From: Cycas panzhihuaensis
Lineage: Eukaryota > Cycadophyta
Direction of reading: 5' to 3'
NCBI GenBank assembly: GCA_023213395.1
Contig: CM041465.1
Span: forward strand, 19,344,001-19,408,000
DNA: 64,000 bases
The translations under genes were made by a program, and so were the position numbers. Below are positions 1 to 10,478 of this stretch, one piece after another. Numbering within the stretch: the first letter of the stretch is position 1; each line of letters starts with the position of its first letter. The notes beneath the pieces are model-generated. The model was not told the origin of the DNA and made no database searches. It worked only from the letters and a program-made list of their open reading frames with translations.

Positions 1-890
1 GCATGGTTTAAGCTATGATATAGAATACAAATGTTTAATCAAATCATCCCTCTAAAGCATCTCAAGATTAGATGAGTCATAAGGACACCTTACCTTAGCA
101 TAAGGATAAAGGAAACAAAGATGACAAGGGCAAGGAAAAATAGGTTCAAGATGATCAAGATGAGCCTTCTAGTTCTGATTCCTCTAAGAATACTACTACT
201 CCTCCCAACCCTTTAATCAATCTTGCCTACCTCCCAAACATGGTGAGACTAAGAGAACAATTAACAAGGTAGAGACAATAAAGAGTACATGTCTATCTAA
301 AGCATCTGATGATTTGATGGCAAAGAATCTTGACTCTTTACCTACTGTACCCATACATCCCATCACGCTTAGGTCCATTCCTTCTAGTATGAAGGATGGA
401 TGATCTTAAGACCATTCCTACTAGTATTTCAATTATAGATTTGTTAAAGTGTTATCGTAAGCAATGTTAGATTTTGTTCAATATGTTGGGGGTTCTTTCC
501 ATAGTCTCTTCATCCACTTATATACTTTCCTTTGACTTAGCTACTTTGTCTAATCATACTACACATGCATCAAATAACATACCTCAATTTTATATTGAGA
601 TAATAAAGGATGCCATCAACATCAAATGAGTCATTATTGATGAGGGATCATCCTTTAATATAATCCCTCTTCATCTTGTTAAGGACTCAGAAATTTTAGT
701 TTTTAATCCATGTGAGTGGATTTATTAAGGATATGACAAAAATTAGAAAGAACCCCTTGGTTAAGTCACTCTCCCTCTTACTTTAGAAGAAAAGATGGTT
801 CTTACTAAATTGACCATTATTGATCTTGATTTGGAGTACAACATCCTTTTAAGTAGACCTTGGATTACCAAATGGATATAGTTTATTCTT
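1..890 (+). pseudogene. Gyp-1 gag tail and aspartic protease remnant
   Basis: The first 300 bp give a polar Lys/Asp/Ser-rich linker matching the Gyp-2 segment at 58320-58560. The protease follows at about 540-890. Its active site reads IDEGSS, with the Asp codon at 639-641, inside a stretch ending in NIIPL; the Tat family usually has D-G-G-S there. A downstream segment ending in a SRPWIT-like motif (about 850-875) is the usual C-terminal flap region. The aspartic protease would cleave the Gag-Pol polyprotein. Several in-frame TAG/TAA codons replace Gln or Trp positions kept in the other copy. The catalytic Asp survives here but not in Gyp-2. Confidence 0.7.
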
Positions 891-2170
891 TTCTATTTAG
901 TGAACTTAAGTTCATCCATGAGGGATAATTAAAAGTTGTAAAGCGAAAGCCAAAACCTATCAAATAGTTAGTCCTATTTATTGAGACCTTTCTAAGCCTA
1001 GTAATTCATCTAACCCTTTAGAGTATTTCTTTAGATTATTAGGTTTAGGTCAATACTTTACCATTGAAACTCCTTCTACTTAAGAAGAAGTAAAGGATGT
1101 TAATTTGGTGGAGATTATCCCTATTTCATCTTGTCCCTTATCTACTCCTTGGACTTTGAGTTTGACGTATTAATCTTTAGTTTCTTCTTCTTTTTGTAAT
1201 GAAGAAACAACTTTACATTCTATCATATCTTGTAAGGAAACACCTATGAGTGAAACTATTGATACAAATGTCCCTCTTCCTATTCAAACTTATTTCTCAT
1301 AGGTTTTATGTTTGCCTATAAGAGGAAATGCTTTAGTTTCTTTCACTACAAATTATTTTTTGTTTTGTCATATAGTTTCTCTTTCATATAACATGCCTAT
1401 TGATGCTATGCCTCTCTTCTTTTAATCTCCTCTCTTTCTTACATGGTCAAATATACATGAGAAGAAGATGTTATTATATTACCATTCGAACTTAGAATCA
1501 AGTAGCAAGGATATTAATTCACTTAATACACTTCAAAGGAATCAAAGTACCTCTAATCGAGTAAAGGATGCGAATTTGGTTTCCACTATTTCTTTTCTTT
1601 CCTATTCTTTTGTTGATGCTTCTCTATCATCCCTCATATTGATCTCTTTGTTTAATCAAGATCATCATTATTCTCATCAGGATTTTGACCAAAGCTTTAT
1701 ATTAATTTTGGAATTTTTTTTATAGGCCTATTCTTTTTTCTTAAGTTCCTTTGATTATTGAGTTTGTTCCTACCTATCCAAGATCTTTAGTTGACTCTCC
1801 TTTATGTTTAAGCCATTTTCTTTATCTACTAACCTACTAAGGAATTTACTTCTCATTGATCTTTTTTACCTTTATCATTTTAAAAATGATGAGGTAATTC
1901 TTGAATATTTAGTAGGGTCATGTCTTAATCTTCCCTCTAAACATCATAGGTTGGGTTTTTTTAAAGTAATATGACTTGATTCACCCCTAGTTGATTATTC
2001 TCAACTTCAAGAGATAGTATCTCTTATATAACCTACTCTTCCTTATTTTGAAGAGGGAAATACTATGTTTATAGAGTAAACTATTGACATTAACTTAGAA
2101 CTTAGTGATACCCCTAAGATTATTAAATTAGGAGCTAGTTATACCCCCCAAGAGATTGCTCATGTAATTT
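891..2170 (+). pseudogene. Gyp-1 protease-RT linker
   Basis: About 1.3 kb separates protease from RT. Short open stretches (for example 1468-1725) line up with open stretches in the same place of Gyp-2 (59160-60400), including Ser/Pro/Thr-rich text and a segment similar to FIHEGELK. This suggests a translated but poorly conserved linker of roughly 430 residues. I recognise no domain in it. No initiation context or zinc knuckle is visible. Confidence 0.5.
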
Positions 2171-3560
2171 AAGTATCTCTTTCATGAGTTCCACTTAATC
2201 TTTACTTGGGATTACAAAGATATACATGGCCTTAATCCCCAAGTCATTAAGCACAATATCACAATAACTCTTAGCGTCAAACCTAAACATAAAATATAAC
2301 ATCATATTCACCTGCATCTCTCTCTTACTATTAAATAAGAAGTGGAGAAGCTTTTAGTATTTGGATTCATTAAGAGTGTTGATTACTCTCAATGGGTTTC
2401 TAATATAGTTTTAGTCATAAAGAAAAATAGTTTAATCTAAATTTACATTGACTTTTAAGACATTAATGAAGCATGTCCTAAAGATAATTTTTCTCTTCCT
2501 TTTCTTGACCTGATTTAGGACCAGATGATTGGTTTTGAGGTGATGTCTCTTTTGGATGGTTTTTTTTATTATAATCAGATTTCCATCTTACCTCGAGATT
2601 ATCATAAAACTACATTCATTACTCCTTAGGACACTTCTATATATAAAGTTATGCATTTTAAATTAAAAAATGCTAGTGCTACTTATTAAAGAGTGATGGT
2701 TCATAGTTTTCATGATTTGATTGGTAATATTATTATTATGTACTTAGATGATATGCTTGCTCTTTCTCACAAAATATGTAATCATGTGCATGACCTAAGA
2801 ACAATCTTTGAAAGGTGTAAAAAATATCATTTGTATCTTAATCCATCTAAATGTGTTTTTACCATAATATTAGGAATAATACTAGGTAACATTGTTTCTT
2901 GTGATGGAATTATAATTGATCCTAATAAGATAAAGGTAATTGTCGATATGCCTCCTCCTAAGAATTAGAAGTAGATTAAATCTTTTCTATGTAGACTTGT
3001 TTCTTAAGATGTTTTATTGCCAATTTTGTTTTAGATACTAAGCTTATTACAAACCTCCTAAAGAAAGATGTTGAGTTACCATGGACTCCTCAAGTTTAAG
3101 AGTCCTTTGATAAGTTAAAGGAAGCCTTAATTTCAACACCTGTACTTGCTCCACCAAGATTTAATAAACCTTTTATCCTATATACTTCATCTATAGAAGA
3201 ATCATTAGTGGGCATGTTGGCATAAGAGAATGACTTTGGTAAAGAATGAGTGGTATATTTTATCAGTATAATTTTATAGTGGTTATTGAACTTCATTATC
3301 CATTTCTTAAAAAGGAATGCCTTATTTTAATCTTTGCTACTAAGAAGTTATAGTACTACCTTCTTGGGAATAAGGTCCATCCTATCATTCTATCTAACCC
3401 TATTAGATATTTGTTTACTAAATCCAACCCGACTAGATGACCAGGTAAATGGTCCTTATTACTATAAGAATTTGACTTTCATATTGTCAATAGAAAATTT
3501 AAGAAAGGCATAATTATCATTGAAATCATGGCTAATGCTCCTCTCCCTAATCTTTCCAAA
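2171..3560 (+). pseudogene. Gyp-1 reverse transcriptase and native RNase H remnant
   Basis: The RT starts near 2200 with a decayed W-D-Y-K-D-M stretch typical of the gypsy region before RT. It continues through the fingers (VSNIVLVIKK near 2396) to the catalytic YLDDML, with Asp codons at 2747-2752, then the thumb (LNPSKCVF). The RNase H follows from about 3000. Where active gypsy elements have a catalytic Asp in a D-A-S context, this family reads T-S-S or T-S-T, so the native RNase H appears to have lost its active site. The segment ends with the connection motif NRKFKKGIIIIEIMANAPLP. Stops at about ten codons interrupt it. Confidence 0.85.
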
Positions 3561-4870
3561 CAACCTATTGATGATTCTCTTCTAGACAAGCACACTCTCC
3601 ATGTTTGAGTTGTCCTTTATAATGATCCATGGTATGTAGAAATTAAATCATACCTTTATGATCAATATTTCCCTTCTTCTTCTACCTCTAAGAAGAGAAA
3701 ATAAATTTAATCCACTAGTGGGTAATATCTCTTACTTAATAATGTATTTTATAAATGTTCTTTTGATGGAATTATGTTGAGATGTCTTTCTCCTAATGAA
3801 ATACTTGTAGCCCTAGCAAAATCCCATGAAGGAATGTGTGGTGGACATTTTAATAGTCGATCAATGGCCTAATGTATTCTCTATTATTAGCCCACTATGT
3901 TTAAAGATGCTCATTCCTATGTAGAAAGATGTTAGAAATGTTAATCCCCTGCGACCTTAATACAAAAACCTACATAATAATTAAAATCAATTATCTCACC
4001 TTGGTCTTTCTCTCAATGGGGTTTTGACCTCATTGGTCAAATTTTTCTAGCATCATCTAACAATCATAAGTTTATTATAACTGCTACTAAATACTTACTA
4101 AATAGAGTAAAACTATTTCATTAGTCACTTCTACTAGAAAGATTATTACCACATTCATTTTTCAGTATATCATTTGTAGATTTGGGGTACTAGATATTAT
4201 TACAATTGATACTAGGACTTCATTTTACAATCTCCATGTCAGTAAATTGTGCAGTAAATTCTATATTACCCATAGACTATTGGCCCCTTATCATCCATAA
4301 GCCAATGGTCAAGTTGAAGCCTTTAATACGTCTTTAGCTAAAATTTTAGCCAAAATGGTTACAACCTCTCATAGAGATTAGCATGTTCATTTATTTCTAG
4401 TAGTATAGGCTTACAGAACCTTAATTAGAAATGTTATAGGCATGCCACAATTTTCTCTCATTTATGGTGTTAAGGCTATTCTTCCATTAGAAGTTGAGAT
4501 TCCTTCCTTATGTGTCTCGTTGAAAGAATTCACTGCTGAATAGTTCCAAAGGGAAGCACATCTCTTGGAACTCAAAAAATTAGATAAGACTCATTTGCAA
4601 GCCTTGAAAATTAATAAGGCATCTAAAGCTAGAGTACAAACTGCTTATGATAGGTAGCTTAGGCCTAGAAAGTTTCATGTTGATGATCAAGTGTTGAAGT
4701 TAGAATATGTCCATGACAAACAATGAAAGTTTTCTCCTAAGTGGGTTGGTCCTTATCTAGTAATTAAAGATTTAAATAATGGAGTCTATCGAATCTCAAT
4801 AATGGAAGGTTTAGAATTAAGAAAGTCTGTAAACTCTTAATATTTGAGGAAGTTTTACACCTATTATCAC
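3561..4870 (+). pseudogene. Gyp-1 integrase remnant
   Basis: A zinc-binding HHCC domain is visible at about 3820-3965 (SHEGMCGGHF ... ERC-KC). The rve core follows: a W-G-F-D-L-I-G stretch near 4015, a decayed second Asp region near 4215 and a QVEAFN-like Glu region near 4310. The C-terminal part from 4560 to 4850 reads like the gypsy tail (K-W-V-G-P-Y near 4740, with the frame moving between codon phases). Integrase would insert the cDNA into chromosomes. At least two frameshifts and many stops are present. It aligns with the integrase of Gyp-2 at 61800-62790. Confidence 0.8.
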
Positions 4871-5927
4871 TTAATGTATTTGCAATAAGGATAAGCTATG
4901 GCTTTAAATTTCTTTTCATGATTAATGATCTAAAACTATGGGTAATTCCTTTCTTTAGTCTTTTCTCATCTTCCCTTGAGTTGTTCTTACTTTCATCAAA
5001 GCTTTTACTCATGATCATATAAGCCTTTTTCTCTTTTTATCATTTGCATTAATTGTGGGTGCTATTTTTTAAGGTTTTGTTCATCTTCTCTTTTAAGCTC
5101 TATGCTCAAGAGAGAATTTGGGCCCCCAACCTTATCATTTATTTTTATCCTTGAAAAGAGAGATTGGTTTGTCATCTTTAAACACTTTATCATTTATCTA
5201 GATCATGCTTCCACTTGTTAGTTCTTTATCCTAAGGATTACTTATTGGTTATATATCACCTTCTATTTTCTTTTTGTTGTCTTTATTATCCTTAGTTCCC
5301 TCTATCTATATTTTAAAATGAGTACTCATTCTTTCGCCTTCCTTTTATATTTGGAGACACCGTGATTTTGATTTCCTTTTTTTCTTGTGGTTTAATCCTT
5401 AAGGAGATTGGTCTCTTTCATCTTGGATTTTATTAAAAAAGATAAATCATTATTGTATTGAGTAAAATAACTTCATAATTGGATGATTATGATTCTATTT
5501 TTATAAGAAAAAAAAAGGTGAAAGGTGAAAATAAAAGAATAAAGGAAAAAATCAATAAAAAAAAGTCAAAAAAGAAAAGTGAAGAAAGAGAAGCAAAAAA
5601 AAAAAAAGTATATTATTATCATCCTCTTATAATCTAGGGAAAGTCATGTAATGGCTTCATCCCTACCTATTCTTGTGGTAGGTTGGGTTCATTTGGATGA
5701 GTCATTCAAGATTTTTTGGTCTAGCTACTTGGGTCCACTATGGCCTCAGTTATGATCAAACCCTGCTTGACACCTTTTGTTCTCATTGATCATAGTCATT
5801 TTAATTTTAATTTTTTTTTACTTAATACAATCAGAACCTTTCGCATTCACTACCATCTCCTTAATGATTAATTTATGCACCTTCTTTTATCATTCATACC
5901 ATCTCCAAATATTTGTCCTATCTTCCC
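4871..5927 (+). other. Gyp-1 non-coding spacer between integrase and second RNase H
   Basis: About 1.06 kb without a usable frame, containing A-rich tracts (about 5505-5610). A block at 5687-5780 is strongly conserved in Gyp-2 at 63693-63786 (7 differences in about 94 bases by eye), more than the neighbouring coding sequence. It also holds copies of a short ACTATGG-containing motif (for example near 4890-4945). Its role is unknown. A splice, promoter or RNA structure signal serving the downstream RNase H is possible. Confidence 0.6.
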
Positions 5928-6345
5928 ATGACATTGAGTATATTTATTGATGGAGGTAGTAGAGGTAACACTAGACCATTTACTGCTACTTGGGTGATCT
6001 ATGACTAAATAGGAAATCCTCTCCTCTCTACTAGTATATTTATACCTAGAGCAACTAATAATGAAGTTGAATATTCTGCCATCATTTGAGCCTTATCTGA
6101 TATCTCTCACTCTTATCTTAGACCCATCATCATATATTCTAATTCTCAGATTGTAGTCTATCAGCCAATTGGGATATATTAGGCACACTCTTCATGACTC
6201 CTTCTCCTTCATCATTAGGCTTCATCATTGTTGTCATTATTTTCTTTGGTCACTATCTAGTATGTTCCTTGGACCTTTAATATTAAAGTCAACTCTCTTA
6301 TCTCTTATATCTTGGATGAGTATTTAGATTAACTTTCATATTTTT
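5928..6345 (+). pseudogene. Gyp-1 second, archaeal-type RNase H (aRNH)
   Basis: Starting at an ATG the frame reads LSIFIDGGSRGN, the hallmark first strand and catalytic Asp of type I RNase H. It goes on to NNEVEYSAII (catalytic Glu) and then IYSNSQIVV, where the usual third acidic residue is Asn, a G-to-A change. A weak W-T-F-N-I-K segment with A-D-like residues follows near 6270-6340. The same domain begins in Gyp-2 at 63932. In Tat-lineage elements an extra RNase H of this type is thought to replace a disabled native RNase H, which fits the lost Asp in the upstream domain. Its position about 1 kb downstream of integrase is notable. Confidence 0.75.
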
Positions 6346-6951
6346 ACTGAGGGTACCCCACTCCTGAATGAGTATAAACTATCCTCTATAAAGAGTATAA
6401 ACTATTAGTTTTTAAAGATAAAGGTGGAAGTAGTGTAGGGATTAAGATTATAGATTTAAGAATAAAATAAAATATTTGAAAGGATAAACCCACATGGGAA
6501 TCTTTGGCCGTGAAGAATCTTGGTAAGGAGAAATATCCTAAAAGCTTATTATCCCTAGAAGGAGCCAATCAGAAATCTAATATACTTGAAAAAATAGTTA
6601 TTTATCAAATGATATTAATCTTTCATTCTATAAATAACATGTTTTCTTTATGATATATTATATGAATATGGGTTTTACTCTATGTTTATATAGTCTATCA
6701 TGAGTATGATGTGAATTATGTGAGTTTTCCTTTTAAGACACTTATATTATCCCATCTACTTTTATAAACCTATTACCATTTGTTTCAGATGGTTTTATGT
6801 TTATAGAAATAGGATTAGTAAGCCTTTCATTTACTTCCTTTTATTTTTTATTTATTTTCTGTTCTTCATTACTCCTTATATTCTTTTTCTTTTCAAAGCC
6901 TCTTTACACTCCAAAATGAGTATAAACTACCACATATATACTAGTGAAAAA

Positions 6952-6954
<3 letters not shown>

Positions 6955-6990
<36 letters not shown>

Positions 6991-7004
6991 TATATATATA
7001 TAAT
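6955..7004. repeat. (TA)n microsatellite
   Basis: Near-perfect TA dinucleotide run with two AATTA interruptions near its 3' half. Confidence 0.95.
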
Positions 7005-7172
7005 TATTTTTTAAAAAAGAAGAAAATATTTATAAAATTATTATATATTTTCATGGACCATTATACTGATGAATATATATTATGCTTAATTCACAAAAGG
7101 GAGATAAAAGTGGGAAAAGAGTTTAGAGATAATCATCCATTACACATAAGTTTTGAAGAAAAGTCATCAATT

Positions 7173-7175
<3 letters not shown>

Positions 7176-7245
<70 letters not shown>

Positions 7246-7258
7246 ATGCACACACACA
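7176..7258. repeat. (AC)n microsatellite
   Basis: Pure AC run to 7240, then imperfect (TACACATGCA) to 7258. It creates long spurious Thr-His or Val-Cys frames on the two strands. Confidence 0.95.
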
Positions 7259-7989
7259 AGAGAATATAGTACATCTGTCACTCATGTGACTCATCATATA
7301 ATAGTAGAGGCTCACAAAATGCCTTACATCTCCCTCTTGTACCTCTATACATATAGAATGCACTCATCTCTCTGACCCCTGATGAGATCTCTTATGGGCT
7401 CCTAGATCTGCCCTCTCTCCTTTATTTGGAGTCAGTCCATGAGTAGACTCTCTCTATGGTGGAAGATGCCATCCTTGTTGAATTGTCATACTCCCTGATG
7501 AGTAGCCTATACTACCACCTATGCTAGCATCATCTTGTGTAAGTGGTTCCTCTCATCCTCTACTGCTCTGAGCCCTAGCTCCCATAGTCTTAGCTCTACC
7601 TTTATATCTAGAAATATGTATTGATCCCGTAGGGCACAATTGAAGTAGCCAATATAATATCCTAATAATATACATTCTATCAAGTTCTATATTGGAGCCT
7701 TCTCTAATGCAAGTATATAGGTAAATATTAAGTCTAACATCCTCCCCACCTCTAAAAGGTTAATACTCTCATCACCTATCAATAGAAAACATATAAATTA
7801 TGATTAGTCTCCTGGGAAGAAAGTGTATAATAAAAAAGAAAACATAACTTAACACATTCAAAACTAATTAATTGACATACTTGTTAGCTCACCTCCTCTT
7901 GCTAGCTTTGTTACCATCTCCTCCTCTACCAGTGGCATTCCCTCTCCCTAAGGTTCTTGGGGAGCCTCTTGGGTAGTCTCCCCCTCTCT

Positions 7990-9060
7990 GGCCCTACTCA
8001 TATCTCCTCTAACCTACTCATTTGCTAAGCCTAGCCCCATGCTCTGTATGTAGCCTCCCCTATCTCTACCTAGTGCTCCACCTATCCTCTCAAGTACATG
8101 TCGACTCACTTCCTCTCCGCTATTGGCCAAAGCCCCTCCTCTCCCTCTTTAACTTATCTCACCACCACCTCCACCCTCTTCCACCTCTACCTCCTCTTTC
8201 TCTATCTCTCCCTTTCCCTCTACTAGTGATAGGAGCCTCTTCTGCTACTCCTCTCTCCACTGCATCCACCTCGTCATTACTCCATATTGGTGGTCCCTTA
8301 TATATATCCTTTATCAAGTGTCTCATGGTCATCCTACTTAGTAGAGGATTGTATATGATTCTTGCCATGATACCTATCCTATTATGAATCTACACTCTCA
8401 TGTGTTAACTATTTATCCCTAAATCCATAATAATCAGCTCTTCCAGTGCTCCTCTTGGTCTTATTAAAGGAATATGATCATACAACTAATACATCAAGAT
8501 GGATTTATAAGAGAATCCCCCTTTCTCCTGTCTCCTAATCCTCGATAGTTGTATACATATACTATCTACTATATACTACTTAAACTCCCTCCTTAAACCT
8601 CCTCACTACTCTTGCCTACTGAGCTAAAACCCCCATGAAGTTTTAGGTTCTAGGAATCTTATATATGATGATAAGGCTAATGATTGTTCGTATAACAAGT
8701 ACACCCTCTATTATATATATGGCCTCTATATATATCTTATTAGGGCTAAATTGATCAGTAAAACCTATCAAATATTAACTACATGTTACCTGAGACTCAT
8801 CGTCTACTACCCTACCGAGTCTCACTCTCTCCCCATACTAACTGACTCTCAAAATCCTCTCTATATTCCTCAGAGTGATATGAATCTCTCCAATCACCTA
8901 TACTCTAAAAATCTTATGACCCTGAATCCAACAACTGATAAAATCATGGAGTATCTCATACTCCATCAGTAATTGGGTCGATCCACTCGCCCTCGATGCT
9001 CCATAAGTCCTTAGAATCACCTAATCTCTCTTATTGAATTGGCTACCCAACTCTCTCCTA
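7990..9060 (-). pseudogene. Antisense plant-mobile-domain-like remnant inside Gyp-1
   Basis: Read on the minus strand from about 9060, a broken frame gives FNKRD, LHDFISCWIQGHKIF, then GEIHITLRNIERIL. This resembles the plant mobile domain pattern of a Trp helix followed by H-x-F and G-E-x-x-I-T-L. Further on it gives YQLYDHIPLIRPRG, like the W/Y-E-H-I-P-x-x-R-P segment of that family, then an open stretch at 8368-8159 ending in a Gly/Arg-rich tail (GGRGGRGWRWW). Many stops and at least two shifts interrupt it. Antisense extra reading frames between pol and the 3' LTR have been reported in Tat-lineage elements, some with plant mobile domains. The assignment rests on motif likeness only; a random AT-rich open frame is the alternative. 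Confidence 0.42.
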
Positions 9061-9860
9061 TGGCTAGTCCCTCATTTTCTCATGTCTTTACTCTTTCTAG
9101 AGGCTACATCATATTAAAACAATCATATTAGATTACTATTTTCATGTTATAAAATGTTAATTTTTAAGTTATTTGTTTTAAAGATTTAAAAACATGGTAA
9201 AACAACTAAAAATGTGACTTTACAGTCAAAAAATATAATTTTACTACCAAAAATACAATTTCTCTTTATTACTTTCAAATTGTAAAATCATGTTTTTGAT
9301 GATATTGTCATGTTTTTCATAATATAACTACAATTTTAGTATTATATCTGTGTCGTTCACACTATAAAATTATATTTTTGATATATAAATTATTATTTTT
9401 TTAAATTGAGAAGTAGACTCACCAAACATCTCCTAATAATCTCTATCTCCTAGAGTTGATCTCCTACTCAAATAGTTGTAAATTACCTTGGAAATAAGAG
9501 AAAAGGCCCTTAAATAGCTTATTTTTTTTACTCCCTCCTATAAAAATGAAATTTGGTTTTCATCTTTTTTCCTTAATAAAGGGAAAGGGCTTTTCTCATT
9601 TTTCTAAACAAGAATTTCTCTTTCATCCATTAGGTCTATCAAAGTGAATTTTATCTCTTTATAATCATCATTATTTAATGCAGTCACTTTGGAATAGTGA
9701 GATAATTTATCTTTTATTCATTGAGCTTAATTGACAAATTTAATGCACTTATCTTCTATGGACCTTTTTGGAGACTTGAATGCTACATCTTTCACTTATT
9801 TTCTTTTGGATCGACTTTCTCTTTAGTCTCTAAAAACCTCTGAGCTCTTTTACATGTTAA

Positions 9861-10140
9861 TGAGCCTAAACTATGATAGGGAATGCTCTAAAATCTAATT
9901 TTTGATGAGCCTAAACTATGAAAGGGAATACTCTAAAATCCAATTTTTGATGAGCCTAAACTATGGTAATTAATCTCTAAAGTCCTTCACTCATTAATGA
10001 GTTTAAACTATGATTGAAGGCTTTGAAAAATTATCTACTAATGAGTTGAAACTATTGTAGTCTTAGGCTCCAAAAAGTCACCTATTAACAAGATCAAAAA
10101 CTATGATAGTCCATCCTTTATGCTCTGGCAAAAGGACCCT
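9861..10140 (+). repeat. 45-48 bp tandem repeat, about six units
   Basis: Units begin with TGAGCCTAAACTATG or a variant and start near 9861, 9907, 9952, 9997, 10043 and 10090. The first two are almost identical and the later ones degrade. The array sits just upstream of the 3' LTR. The core word is the same as scattered copies at 6370, 6395, 6915 and, in related form, at 4890 and 62840-62930. Confidence 0.75.
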
Positions 10141-10462
10141 TCCTCTAAAGTATAGTTGATGAGAGATGAACTATGACCAGTTGCATTTTGAAGTCCCATC
10201 CAGTTTGTGGCTATTTAGTATTGATCATTTATTTAGTGAGTGAACCTAGTCCTTTTAGGTAAGTTTCTAGGTAACATTCCTTTGACTGGTTATTTTAGAG
10301 GTATTAAAATTAACTTGATTAGATTATAGATCTTTTGTGGATTAACAACCCATTATTCACATTCCTTATCTTAAACATTTTTTGACTTTTGATAGAAAAT
10401 CTTTCACCTTGATCATTGTCACCTTTCACATCCTACTTTCTTTCTAAAGTAGGAGCTTCAGG

Positions 10463-10478
10463 TGTCTAGGGGGTAAAT
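10463..10478 (+). other. Probable polypurine tract of Gyp-1
   Basis: A short G-rich stretch (TAGGGGG at 10467-10473, then TAAA) lies immediately before the TG that opens the LTR. This is the expected site of plus-strand priming. It is weak because purines are interrupted. Confidence 0.4.

Larger units (their letters stand above)
6346..10462 (+). other. Gyp-1 3' non-coding region
   Basis: A 4.1 kb region between the second RNase H and the polypurine tract. It holds TA and CA microsatellites, a pyrimidine-rich stretch with an antisense plant-mobile-domain-like remnant, and a 45-48 bp tandem repeat. All are listed separately. Long 3' regions with tandem repeats and extra reading frames are known for Tat-lineage elements. 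The motif ATGAGTATAAACTA occurs at about 6370, 6395 and 6915, linking this region to the tandem array at 9861. Nothing recognisable lies in 6420-6950 or 9110-9860 apart from AT-rich sequence and short inverted AAACATG-type motifs. Confidence 0.6.

Noticed and set aside
7053-7363. Open frames on both strands across the AC microsatellite
   Set aside because: They are Thr-His and Val-Cys repeats produced by the dinucleotide run, with no conserved flanks.
8022-8387. 121-residue hydrophobic + strand frame
   Set aside because: It is Leu/Ser/Pro-rich because the strand is pyrimidine-rich. The opposite strand carries the better-supported plant-mobile-domain-like frame.
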